Origin: Apus apus
Taxonomy: Eukaryota > Chordata > Aves > Apodiformes > Apodidae
Assembly: GCF_020740795.1 (NCBI RefSeq)
Contig: NC_067285.1
Coordinates: 17,848,001-17,912,000 of the forward strand
Direction: 5' to 3'
DNA: 64,000 bases
Below the pieces are notes generated by a model, which searched no databases, was not told the DNA's origin, and saw nothing but the letters and a program-made list of their open reading frames with translations. Shown piece after piece: positions 23,130 to 35,300 of the stretch (position 1 is the first letter of the stretch; the number at the start of each line of letters is the position of its first letter). The position numbers and the translations under genes were made by a program.

Positions 23130-24743
23130 TCTGCTCACCTTGCACCTCACTTGGGCTTTATGTTGCAGAGTATATTAGTAATAACACTCTAGATTTCCGT
23201 TATTTTCCCTTAAGGGATTTACTATTTTTCTATGACCTAATCTGCAGGCAAAATGCCTGTTCTTTAAATTTTAGCTTATAGGCAGCAATCGTTCTAAAAT
23301 TTTTAGAGACTTTGGATGGCTATTAAGGATTAGTCAGAGGACTGTCTTTAGGCAGTTGAGCAGTTTCTGACCATCTCCCTTTAGGCAGACTTGGAATACA
23401 TTATAGAATAAATACGGTCCCTGCATAATTCTAGTAAAATAGAGAATCACATATCACATCTGGGAGGCTTAATTTCTGATTGTGACTAAATAAATAAACA
23501 GCAAGCATCTCTCAAGAATATTTTCAGCCCCAAATAATGATTGAGTTACAAATGCATTTTTATGTCCTTATCATGAAAGGGATGTCAGGATAAAATATAA
23601 TTAGAAGTTTGAAATTAAGGTTTTGCATATAACTTGATCAAATTTATTTTCTGAATAGTAAAGAACTAAAATGGTCTGAGCAAGCTAATAAAGTCATCCA
23701 GGAAGCTGAGCTCATTTCCAATATTAGAATAAATGCTGTACCCACAAAAGAGGTGAGTTCATAGGAAGCTGATGGCAAGCTCTTTTCCCCTAAATGTTCA
23801 GAGCTTTGTCTGTCTTTTTCTAAAAGCACAAAAGAAGAAGTGATGTATTAGTGGATAAATAAAAACCTCCATAATTTACCCCTAAAATACTTTTAGCAGG
23901 TTAGAAATTCAAGGAGTCAAGCCTGAGAGCTTCTGAATACTGCATGCTTCCCTATGATTAAAGGAAGATCCTTTAAAGGACTTAGCCCTAACCAGTGGAT
24001 CTTTTAATTATGTATGTTAATTTGGTACTTTGGGTAAAGTATTATTTCCATATTATATTGCTCAGAGAGCTGTTGACATGTGGAGTGAGTATTATAATAA
24101 TGCAATAATATTGTGACAAGGTATCTGTTTGGAAGCATAATGAGATTTTACCTTGTATTCTTCCCAGAAATTAGGAGATATTTTATTCTTCAAAAGTTGT
24201 TTGGTCAGTTTTGCATCTGGTCAAATCAGGTTGATTTTGTCTAGTAGATACATGAGCGTAAAAGAGAATATGAGCTTAAAAGTAGGTGGAGATGAGCCAC
24301 TGCCACCCCATTCAGGTTGGAAGAATATAAAGTTTTGACTTAGCCTGTTGTATACCCAAGAGATCATTAAGAAAATGTTTGTACACACCCATTACCCACC
24401 AAAACTCCACAGTCAGACTTAGGGTTTAGGTACATGTACATCTTTGGTAGCAGTCACGTTAAAAAAAATCAATTGTTGGATGTATTTCCTTACCTAAAAA
24501 GGCAAAACGATAGGAAAAGATGTCACAAGTGAAAATTAGTAATCTTTCTCTGAATTCCAGTGTTGGAGTTCTGGATTTCTGCTTAATTTTTCTTATTATG
24601 CAACTCTCCTTGTAGAGCTCCAGTAATTACCCTGGTCAGCTAATTCTGTTTGGAGATTGTAACGCATTATATGACTTCTGTGTAACAGGAAAGGTAGCTT
24701 CCTCTTTAAAGCTACGTATGACCAAGTAAGGAGGATTTCTGAT
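23130..24743. other. Spacer or intron upstream of CH25H
   Basis: AT-rich, no coding exon seen. It includes acceptor-like sites ending at 23168 (TGTTGCAG after a pyrimidine-rich run) and 24560 (CTTTCTCTGAATTCCAG). Confidence 0.4.
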
Positions 24744-24757
24744 GGGCGGAGTTTTCC
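24744..24757 (+). promoter_or_regulatory. GC box overlapping a kappa-B-like site near CH25H
   Basis: GGGCGG at 24744-24749 overlaps GGAGTTTTCC at 24748-24757, which fits the relaxed NF-kappa-B pattern GGRRNNYYCC. A TATA-like TTAGATAAAG follows at about 24768. This would suit a promoter induced by immune signals, but the start site would then lie within about 25 bases of the ATG. Inference only. Confidence 0.3.
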
Positions 24758-24815
24758 CTTGAGGAGGTTAGATAAAGGCTTGCAGGACTTACAGATCACT
24801 CAGACTGCACTCAGC

Positions 24816-25640
24816 ATGAACTGCAGCCTGCCAGACAGAGAGCTGCTCAGCTACGCCATGGATGGTCAGCAGGACAGGTTGTGTCTTCAGACTCTTTGGG
24901 ACTTTGTCACAGCAAATGAGGCATTGATCAGGTCACCGTTTTTTCCAGTGCTGTTTTCTTTTACAGCATACATGGCTTTCTGTCTTCCATATATTGCATT
25001 GGACTTTTTAAGCACTAGACTACCAAACTTGAGAAAATACAAAATCCAGCCGCAGAGCTATCCAACTCTTGGAATGATGGTGCCTTGCATTATTCAAAGT
25101 GCTTATCATCATGCTGTTTTGATCTTCCCGGTGACATTTCTCCACTGGTACTGGAGACCAATGAATCTACCAGTGATAGCTCCAGAGCTGCTTAAAGTCC
25201 TGCTGGAAGTAGGAGTTTGCCTGCTTCTGTTTGATTTTGAGTACTTTCTGTGGCATTTGCTTCATCACAAGGTGCCTTGGCTCTACAAGACCTTCCACAA
25301 GGTGCACCACAAGCATGTGTCAACATTTGCTCTTACTACCCAGTATTCCAGTGTATGGGAATTACTCTCACTAGGATTTTTTGCTGCTATCAACCCAGTG
25401 CTCCTCAGATGCCATCCTTTGACAGAAATGATTTTCTTCCTTGTAAACATTTGGTTGTCAGTGGAAGACCATTCAGGATATGACCTTCCATGGTCAACTC
25501 ACCGACTTGTGCCTTTTGGTTTGTATGGAGGAGCACCACATCATGATCTCCATCATCTGAAATTCAAGTCAAACTATGCTCCTTATTTCACTCACTGGGA
25601 CAAACTCTTTGGGACATTTACAGAGTCGCATTCTAATTAA
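24816..25640 (+). CDS. CH25H: Cholesterol 25-hydroxylase, single exon
   Basis: The enzyme is an ER-membrane di-iron oxygenase that converts cholesterol to 25-hydroxycholesterol, which restrains SREBP processing and has broad antiviral effect in mammals. The protein is 274 residues (human 272) in one exon, as in other vertebrates. Seen: MNCS gives an N-terminal sequon like human; hydrophobic segments lie at about 42-66, 122-146 and 203-216. The histidine boxes of the fatty-acid hydroxylase superfamily are HLLHH (147-151), HKVHH (161-165) and HHDLHH (242-247). The blocks HHKVPWLYKTFHKVHH and NIWLSVEDHSGY are diagnostic for CH25H. The frame is open for 19 more codons upstream but contains no ATG; the ATG at 24816 has A at -3 and matches the human N terminus. 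It follows LIPA on the same strand, as in human. It is intact, with no frameshift. Confidence 0.97.
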   Translation: MNCSLPDRELLSYAMDGQQDRLCLQTLWDFVTANEALIRSPFFPVLFSFTAYMAFCLPYIALDFLSTRLPNLRKYKIQPQSYPTLGMMVPCIIQSAYHHAVLIFPVTFLHWYWRPMNLPVIAPELLKVLLEVGVCLLLFDFEYFLWHLLHHKVPWLYKTFHKVHHKHVSTFALTTQYSSVWELLSLGFFAAINPVLLRCHPLTEMIFFLVNIWLSVEDHSGYDLPWSTHRLVPFGLYGGAPHHDLHHLKFKSNYAPYFTHWDKLFGTFTESHSN

Positions 25641-26330
25641 GTATATTTACATGTGGATTAACTCTTATTTTTTATTGACTACACTGGGACATTAATTTTT
25701 TAAAGACACACTGAAGATTGTATATTTGAAGCTGCCTATAAAACCAATAGCTATTTATAACAAACCCTCTTAATATATTGTGTCTCTTGTATGTGTATAC
25801 TTGGAACTACTTATGCTGCGTGACTGCAAATGGGAGAGCAAATATCTGTTGCTTATATTTCTTTGAGTCAAAGGTGTGAGGGAAACATTGAGACATTCTC
25901 TATTCTTTCCTTCTTTCCAGCTTTCAAAAAGCATGAGTTGTATTACTGTATGATGTTTTATACATACACCAGAACAATTATCTTACTGTTGTAGGATGAT
26001 TTATAATGTAAACAGAAAAGGTACACATCATGGATTTTGTGGAGTTTAATCTGCCAGAGCATATTGTTGCACAATGATGTAAAATCAAGCTGTCAAACAA
26101 AACTAGTTGGCTAATTGTGCCGTAATTTTGATATTTATATTTTAAACCTTGATGTACTGTCTGTTTTTAATAGCAAATAAGTTTGACCATTCTTTTTATA
26201 TTACATTGTATTTCATTTTATTAATTCCTCTGGTTATATTAGGAAGAGGTATGATTCCTTTTGCATAGGTGGTGTTTATTTGAGTTCCAGAGTTTCAGAG
26301 TTTTCTTATTAAAATATTGTCATGTTATTT
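25641..26330 (+). other. CH25H 3' UTR (predicted)
   Basis: Very AT-rich, with several ATTTA-type motifs such as CTATTTATAA near 25750, typical of short-lived inducible mRNAs. It runs to the first ATTAAA at 26308. Confidence 0.5.
26308..26313 (+). terminator. Polyadenylation signal ATTAAA, probable CH25H 3' end
   Basis: Common variant signal, followed by ATATTGTCATGTTATTT. A second ATTAAA at 26495-26500 is an alternative. No exact AATAAA was found between the stop codon and the CR1 element. Confidence 0.4.
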
Positions 26331-26668
26331 CAAAAATGAACCCTTTACTTTTTTCTCCAGAAATGAAATAGTTTTCAACATGGTAGAAAGAGAATATTGA
26401 AGAATACAATTTTAAAAGCAATATTGAAGGGTTTTTATTACATTTGTGAGAAACCTGAGTAATTTTCACTATATTTATAGCATGAGAGTAGAACATTAAA
26501 CAGCCCTTTCATAAAAAGGAGCATTGGTCCTTCACAATCACATCTGTTAATTGTTACTTGCACGCAAAAACCTGCTGAGGAATATGAACAGGGTTTATAC
26601 AAAATAGATTATCCTTTCAAGCAGATATCAGAGGAAGACAGCCAAACCTTTCAGGATCCTAAACCTAA

Positions 26669-27820
26669 ATCGTAGAATCATAAAATTGTAGGGGTTGGAA
26701 GGAATCTCTGGAGATCATGGACTCTAACTCCTCTGCCAGAGCAGGACCACCTAGGGCAGGTCACACAGAAATGCATCCATATGGGTCTTGAAAGTCTTCA
26801 GAGAAGGAGACTCCACAACCTCTCTGGGCAGCCTCGTCCAGTGCTTGGTAACCCTTTCAATAAAGAAGTTTTTCCTCGTGTTGAGGTGGAACTTCTTATG
26901 TTCCAGTTTTTGTCCATTGCCATTCATCCTATCACAGGGCACCACTGAAAAGAGACTGGTCCACTCCCCTTGACTCCCAGCCTTCAGATATTTGTACACA
27001 TTACTAAGATCTCCTCTCAGTGTTGTCTTCTCTAGACGAAAAAGCCCCAGGTCTCTCAGCCTTTCCTCATAAGACAGGTGTTCCAGTCCCTTAATCATCC
27101 TCATAGCCCTGTGTTGGACTCTGAAGTAAATCCCTGTCCCTCTTGAACTGGGGAGCCCAGAATGAGACACAATACTCCAGGTGGGGTCTCACTAGGGCAG
27201 AATAGAGGGGGAAGATAACCTCTCCCGACCTGCTGGACACACTCTTCTTAATGCAACCCAGGATACTATTTGCCTTCTTGGCCATAGGAGCACATTGGTG
27301 CCCCAACGATAACTTGTTGTCCACCAGGACTCCAAGGTCCTTCTCCACAGAGCTGCTTTCTAGCAGGTCAGCTCCTAACCTGTACTGGTGCATGTTGTTG
27401 TTCCTTCCCAGTGGCAGAACTCTACAGTTATGCTTGCTAAATCTCATTATGTTCCCCTTTGCTCAGCTCTCCAATCTGTCTAGGTCTTGTTGAACGGCTG
27501 CACAGCCTTCTGGTATATCAGCCAATTCTCCCAGTTTTGTATCATCAGCAAACTTGCTGAAGATACACTCTGCCCCCTCATCCAGGTCGCTGATGAAGAT
27601 GTTTAACAGGACTGGACGCAGCGCTGATCGCTGGGGGACTCCACTAGTTACAGGTGTCCCCCTGGACTCTACACCCTTAATCATGACCTTCTAATCTTTA
27701 TTGTTTAACTGGTTCTCAGTCCATCTCACCATCCACTCTTCCAATCCACGCTTCATGATCTTACCCACAAGGATATTATGGGAGACAGTGTCAAAAGGCT
27801 TGCTAAAGCCCTGAAAGTAC
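26669..27820 (-). mobile_element. CR1 LINE, 5'-truncated and decayed
   Basis: CR1 is the main avian non-LTR retrotransposon. The minus strand keeps the end of the reverse transcriptase: [20 protein letters not shown] and the catalytic FADD motif (plus-strand bases 27541-27552), then KDLGVLVDNKLSLGHQ, then RMIKGLEHLSYEERLRDLGL. The readable pieces are 27463-27684, 27091-27447 (same frame, separated by at least one stop near 27460) and 26751-27170 (shifted frame), so the element is dead. The 3' end at 26669-26700 has the typical GGTTGGAAGGAATCTCTGGA block and ATTCTATG-like repeat, read on the complementary strand. The remnant at 27690-27820 still resembles the FAKAFDTVSH region. It lies antisense just beyond the CH25H 3' UTR. 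Confidence 0.93.
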
Positions 27821-30800
27821 CTATAGAACAAAATAGCTACACGTTGCTAGAACAGTTCTATATAAAACATAGATATGTAGTCTCACAGAATTCAAAATGA
27901 AAAAAATAAGCATAAAGAAATAAGCTGGTCTTCCATGCCTCGTTCAGCAGAGATCCATATGACTTATTTTCACTACATAACTTTTTAGTGCTTATAATCC
28001 TCTGTCCTGTCATTAATAAACTTTCCAGGATGGTGATGGGAACAGAGGAAGTACAAATAATGTAGGGAGTGTGTAAGCAACACTTACGCATCATCATCCA
28101 GAAATGTCTTTGTCATTATTATATGTCTAGAAGGTTGTGTGACCTTATAGAGCCTGTTTGTCCAGGAGAAGAGAGAACCCTTAATATTTCCTACAATGTG
28201 GGCTTACAAAAGGAACAACACTTTTGGATGCTGCATATTTTTGAAAACAAGAAATAATTTTCATAAACATCTTCATAAACTGTAGGAAGTGCTGCAGTCT
28301 TAATACTTCTCCCTCTACTCTCTGGATATCACAGAAAACTTGACACATCCTGAGAGCAAAACCTGTACCTTAACAGAGTAAAAAGCTGGATTTTTTTTCC
28401 ATGCATCTATTTAGATAGAAAGAATTTCCAGTCGTTCTGATAATTAGAATCTTAAGAATTTTGGGATTTGCTACAAAGAGAAGGAAATATTTTTCTTTCT
28501 GTCAAATGGAGGAGGCAAAAGAGTCTTTAATTTCTTAAAGCTGTTTAGCCATTTTGAGGGTACCACAAAGTTACCCTTGCAGTTCAAGAAATCCCACTTA
28601 ATTCAGCTTGGCAAGCACTGACCATCTGATGGGGTTTCAATGGCTTAGACCTTATACTATAACTATACATTTTATCTCTACACTTTAACAGTCTGTTTCA
28701 TGTATTATTGGCTCTCTAAGTAAGCAAGGTTAAGTCTAACTGGTACTTGGATATGTTGCCATAGCAAACCTCTGAGCAAATCCCACAATAAAGGTTGTAG
28801 CTGAGCCCATGGGGTTTATTCTGCTTTTCTGAGTGAAGGTTGAAAGTTGATGTAACAAATACTTTACTACTGCAGAAAATCCTAGTCAGCTGCAGGCAAA
28901 ACTATGCTTGCTCTCATCAAGATCAGTGAGATAGTCTCATTCGGCATTGACAGCACAGAGTAAGAGTGGTGAGGATGATCAAAGTGACAACGGCAGGTGG
29001 CAATGTACTGCATGATGGTCCTGCCAACTCCTGTCTCCCTCACTTCCTCAATGTTTGCATGTCTTCAGACACACACCAAGAAATACGGAATTTCCCCTAG
29101 GTTGTATCTGTACCAAACCTTTTGCCAGTCAGACCTGAAATCTCAGTTTAAAGGCTCGTTGTTGCATGAACTTGGAATATTAAAATATATATATAGTCAT
29201 CATACAAAAATTTGACTGGTACACATCTAGAATGGTTTCTTTGAATTCTATGCTAGAAACAGCCGTACTTCATAATCATGGCATAATCGTAGCGTACATC
29301 GTTCCTTATTCTCCAATGCTTTAAAGGTAACTTAGGCTCTAAACCATGAGCAATTGAAACCATTTCATAATTTGTGTCCTTTGAAGCACTTTCTGTAGCA
29401 GTGTAGTATAACTTTAGGTGTATGTGTAAGAAGAACTCATGAGCAGAAGACCCAGGCAAACATGTGACTTCAGGCCTTTGCAATTCAATGACAAGCAAAA
29501 TATAGACAAAAATATTTAATGTAGGTAAAGCAAATAAGAGTTTGTTGTGGTTTTTTTTTCCTGTTTTCATTGAAAGTTCAGCATGGATGGTGCCACTGAG
29601 TGTGAGAGAACAGTGAGTTCCATGTAGTGATGGTACTGAGATTTTAAAATGGATTTTACAGATGCTTCTCCCTATATTTGCGTTTCCCCATGGTCTCTAC
29701 CACAAGTCTTTACCAGACAAATGGAATGGCATGACACTCTTTTTTGAGGGTTTATGTCAGAAACTCAAAACCAGCTTTCTCTCTTTTGTTCCAAAGTTCT
29801 CCTAGCTTCCTTCCTCACTAAAATGTGACGTAATGTGCCACACAGACTTCCAATCTATTCTGCCAAAAGCTAATCTGTTGTTATTTATGAGAAAATAGAA
29901 GGTTTGCATTGGCCCTTGAAGTTATAAAATGAGATTTTTGATGCTGCTATTGTCCACTTTATATCTTTAAAAATTCTGATTTAATAAAGGTTCAAGAAGT
30001 AAGATTTTATGCATTTCTCTTTGTAACTGTATGTTAGTCATAGGCACGTGGTTAAACATTAAACTCTTTGTCTGATCTTCCAAATTGCAGGAGGCTCCAA
30101 ACTCTCACTGGCAGTTTAGCACTAAACTTCTCTTGAAATTTAAGTTAAGTCTTTCAAACGATAGCTGGTTTGACAATTTTGAGGTAACGGTGTGTGCTTA
30201 TCAGGTGCTTTAGGAGAGAGCATATGAAGTGTAGAACCACCCTGAGCTAATTCACTTCTAGAAAAGGCTTTGCCCTACTAATCTTGATCAAATGCAAGTA
30301 CCTTACAGCTATATTTTTTCATGATCTCAATAAAAATGTATGTCATTAATGGCTATAGAGAGTTGGTTAATCTAGTGCATAATCTGGGTTTAATTACAAA
30401 CTAGTATTTCTTTGGCTTATACTACGCTATCTTTAAATTAGCTTAGAAGCAATTTGTAATGACAGAACACTTAATTGTCATCTGTTGTCCCTCAATGTTA
30501 TTGGAAAGAGTGAATAACTCTGATGTAGCTTTAACTTAGAGAACTCAGCAGTCACTTCAGCAGTTTTACTTATCCTAGATTTCATGAACAGGTATTAAGC
30601 TTCCACTTTTACCTGCCTACATCCAGTCAACTCTTTTTGAACCAGCTGTGGTTCTGTATCTGAAAAAAATCATCTTGGGCTCTCAAAATACAAAACTCTC
30701 ACGGATTTATTACCAGACTGCCTTAATTGAGAGACTAATCAGTGCAAGCCTACTATCATATTTGCATGTAAACTGTGTCTAAGACCCTGGCTTTGTGTGC

Positions 30801-32285
30801 TGGGCTTGGCTGATGTGCCAGCTTGGTCAAGTTTTTAGGCTGGTTCTGCATTTCTCCACACAATCCAACCTGGAAGGTCTTTGTAGCACAGTGTGGAGTT
30901 GTGTTTGTAGTATGTTCTTCTCATAAAAACAGCTGCCAAACAATCGTTTTCCAAAACTTAAATTTGTTTCTTATTTATGGAAATTTGAAGTTGCTTAGGA
31001 CACAGAAAAGAACCCCCCACTCCCCAAAACAAATAAAAACAAGCATTCCCGACTTTAAAAGGAACAGAATTAATGCAGAGGAGCCTTTAGCTGTGAAAAA
31101 TAATGTTGAGGGGTTTTTTAATCCTTCTATTCTGACTTTCTTAGTTTCAAAATTATTTGTAAATCTTACTAATCACCTTGTTCCCCAAACTGCAATGGTT
31201 GCCATCATCAAGGCTGTAAATGTGGATGAGGGGAGGAGAAAAAGGAGAATGGGAACAGAAACCAATGTGTCTGTAGGCACATCCATCACTGTCCCTTGGT
31301 GCAGCCCACACTACCCATCAGGTATGGATAGTGTGCTGCACTGACATATAATCCTCACTGTGGCACAGATGCTTTCAGCCCTCAGGTTCTTACTGGTGAA
31401 GTCATACAGATTCCACACTGGCACACAGCTTTTCCTTTCTTTTATCTAATTATTTCTGGAAATTCCCACAGCAACAGAACACAGCGACTGCAAGAGGGAA
31501 TTCCGCGTTTGGTCAGCAGAAATGTAAACATACTTTTGTGTCATCAGGTGTAAGATTAAGTTAAAACTAATCTACAGGCACATGGCCTAGAATGCCTCTT
31601 CCATGCTCAGTTTTTGGGATAACAGGTTTTTCCTGTGGGAAACTGAAAAGCTAATAAACCAAGCTGAACAGTTAGTAGGCCAGGCAGGCAGAAACATGAC
31701 AATTTTTGTTTCAGTCTATTGAGAGAAATTACTACACAGATGTGATTTGGAGGGATGTCTAAGGTTTGTTACCTATGCTTCCAGGAAGAGTATAGATGGA
31801 AAGTACTTTTATTTGTCCTCAGACCTAAGCAGCAAACAATTCAGGAGATTAAGTAGCCTAAAGCTTAGGATGAGCTACAGAAAATCTGTTTTTTACGGAT
31901 AGCAAGATGTATTCTCTCTATCAAAAGGCTATGAAAAAGCACTACCAGTAATTGCATTAATTTAAAGCTGTTTACTTACTTCTTCAGACATTCACAGAAG
32001 CTGTAGGTTGCACCCCTAAGAAAAAATATGCTTGGGTAATTACAAAGCCCCTTTACGTGATTTATTTAGAAAACTTCCAGAACTAGTTTAATAGCCATCA
32101 CAGCAGAATTTATCAAGCTGTCCAGAAAAATGAACATAGGAAATGCATGTGTGCTAAGGGCTGGAATGATTTAGTACTGTGAACACTCTGACACTTGCAG
32201 CTTTTACAAAACCCACAAACTCAGAGATGACCTAGTCAGGTGAGCTTCCAGAAAGAGGAAATGCCTACCAGCTGCCTTCCCTGTT
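27821..32285. other. Gene-free spacer
   Basis: AT-rich sequence with no splice-consistent exon or known domain. The longest frame, 30823-31344 plus (173 codons), begins with TTG rather than ATG in its first codon and shows no domain. Confidence 0.45.
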
Positions 32286-32286
32286 G

Positions 32287-32322
32287 TGTTTTTTTTGTTG
32301 TTTTTTTTTTTTTTTTTTTTAT
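32287..32322. repeat. Poly-T tract
   Basis: T-rich run of about 35 bases, interrupted by G at two places. It may be a degenerate poly(A) tail in reverse orientation or a simple repeat. Confidence 0.7.
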
Positions 32323-35300
32323 CTTAGTGATCTTCTTCACTGGTATTGCCTTTTCCTGGTAACTCGAAATACTTTCCTTGAGCAGCTGCTGACAGCCTCA
32401 CCTCCTCCCTTAAGAAAGCTGGCTGAGTGCTGCCAACTGCTTTGCCAGGTTTGCATTTATTTTTTTTTTTTAGTTTTGCAATCAGATGATCACTCCCTTG
32501 TGGTTGCATCAGCTAAGAACCTGTAATACATTGTACGCATGTGTCCTGCTGCAAATGGAGACTCATCCTTCACAACTTGTCCTGAAAAACTAGGTCTGAG
32601 AAAGCAGGCACTTGCCTCTGTCCCTTTTCCTCTCCTACTCAGCTCTATGTATGCTGCTTACGTGTCAGGTGTTTCCTCTCTAGGTCTTTCCCCCTGTGGG
32701 AGGGACTCCTGCTACCTTCCCAGCTGCCTTGCTAGAGCCCACTTAAGCCCAACTCAACCCAGTTCATAGGAGTAGGAGAGAGGGTTTTTCCCTCCTGAAT
32801 CCTAGTCCAAGGAGGTCTTGTTTTGGCTTGCTGTGCTTGGTGAAGTGGTCTTATCTTGTAGTGGACTTCTCTGCTGTGTAGTAAGTGTGTTTGTGGGTTT
32901 TTAGTGTAGCTCAAATGCTCCCCTATGTGGTTTCTTCCCTTCAATGCTAAGCAAGTGCCAGGTCTGCTGGTGAGAAAGCTGAACAGACAAGTGATGTATG
33001 AGAGGAAGGGCCTCTGCTGGGACTGTGCCTGTTGGGTCAGCAGGGCCGTGCTGATGTAGAGCTGCAGGATGAAGCGTTTGAGGACATCAGAGTTTCTTGC
33101 CAGTGACAATTCCAGCATGATCAGGCCCAACCCAAAGTCGGATCCTCAAGAAAGTGAGTAATGGCTTAATAGCTCTGCTACTAATCTGATGAGGAAAGCA
33201 AAAAGTCAATTACTTGTTCTGTGGAGTCAATTGTTTCCAGCTAGCTTCTTTCCTCTGATGAACCATAGTTTGTCCTAAGTTCAGCAGTGTGTGATACTTC
33301 TTGTGACTTGTCTGTGGGGTCACCTCCATTTCATACTACGGAGCATGTGTACTTCCTAAACCGGAAGGCTGAAGCAAAATCACTAGCTTGCAGCTGGCTG
33401 GCAGACAATTAGTCCGTGTAGCAACACTCTTTTGCAAGTGCTGCTACTGATGTTTTAATATTTTATCTGCTTTCTAGCAAATCCTGACACTACGTTTATA
33501 ACCAAAACCTCCCTCCCCGCCACTATTAAACTTAGGCCCTAAGCATACTGCTCTGCCTTCTTTTCTTCCTGGAAGTTAATTGCATAGTTTAGCCCATATG
33601 CCAGATGGGTTTTTTAGATTTCTCCTCTCTCTTTTTGACTCAGATTTGTATCATGAGTAATCAAACTGTTTTGCAGAAGGAATTCCATTTCCCTCCACAC
33701 TTGGCACAGCTAGCAGAAAATCACTGTTTTCCTCTGAAAGCTATGGACAGATAATAATAGAGAAGAGCATGTTTTATGTGGAAAGGCACACGCTCTCAGC
33801 CATGTCAGTGTAAAAAGCTGATTCTCTGTTTTATTTCCATTGCTTATTGAGCTTCAGCTTCCTGCTTCCCTGCTCTCCTCTCAAAGCTTTTAATCATAAG
33901 GCAATGGGATAAATCAGTGCTCATGTACTAGCATCTATATTATTTCTGGAAGTTAACCATCCTAATAGAGTCTAATAACTTTCAGTTAGCACTATTTCAA
34001 ATACTATAACTTATAATTTGGAATCCCTGACTGGACTCTGGGTGCCAAGAGCTCTACAAACACAGAGGAAAAAGCTATCTCCTAGGAGGCTACAGGAATA
34101 GTATGGATCTTCTGCACACAGAAATTACTTATATTGCCTGCTTCTTGCTGCCAAACTTTCTTCTGAGATGTAAGCATTCCCTGGGGATGAATTGTGTTTC
34201 TAATCATTACAGTTGCAGAAACTTAAAATTAAGAGTAAAATCCATCAGTATACACATTCTTTATCCACTGTGAGCTGATATATTTTTCCCACTAGGTCTA
34301 GGAGTAAGAAATAAGAACAAAACTTTTAACAGTTGGGTTTTTTAAAATCAAAAATATGTTGACATCAGTGGAAAGTAGATATTCACTCTTTCAGTCCTAA
34401 GCATTTTCACAGAAAAGTTCAGCTGTATGCTTCACCCCGCTTTGCTAAACAACTTTCTTGGTACTTGCATGTTCCTGGTGGCTACAATGAAGTAAGAGTG
34501 AAAAAATCTATAGCATGTGTTTTGTGAAAACTGTATTCATCTCTATGTTAGAAGAATTTATTCAAGACTTTATTAATAAGCACATCTAAATTTGACTTGA
34601 GAGTAATTTTTCCTTCCAGATACCTGATGTGTGTGTTATCTAAAAAGCACTAATATCCAAACAAAACAAGGGGCTTTATTTATTTCCCAGTGCTGTTATT
34701 ACAAATCTTGATTATTTAAAAGAGATAACACCTGCTAAGGTTCTAGCTGTCTGTGGCAAGGAGAAGAATTTAGAAGCTTGCTTTTCTTGTTGCAAAACAT
34801 GTGATCAAAGATCCTGTGTTGGGTAAGGGTTTTCTAAAAATTGTGCTGTTACAGCTGTGTGCTTACACTACTTTTGCCTTTTAATGTAGAAATTCCTGAC
34901 AGCACCATATAAAAATCTCAATATAGGTTCCAAAGCAAGTTTTGGATTCAAGTCTCACAAAGGTAATGAGTGTTTAGTCTAAACCAGTGACTTCCAGGGA
35001 AGAACTGTGTTTTCATTCTGCTTGGTGGGGATTCTAGGATAAGATTATAAGAAATGTGTGTGTGGCACTTCTGTTGATTGACAGTATGTAAGGTAGCTCA
35101 TGATAGTGCATATATATCCATTTTATACACACTTTTTTAAAACACTAAAAATATTTTTATATATTTATGTAGATAAAAAAGGCCCAGTGTTTGCTTTGTT
35201 TGGGTGTTTATATAAATACATAAGTGTGTGTGTGTATAAAAAACGGTGGTGTTTAAGGTATGAAGATCTGGTGTATTAACAAACCAGGGCTGTGGCTGAT

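Noticed and set aside
24759-24815. Longer CH25H reading frame beginning at 24759
   Set aside because: The extra 19 codons start with TTG and contain no ATG. The ATG at 24816 aligns with the human N terminus, including the Asn-Cys-Ser sequon.
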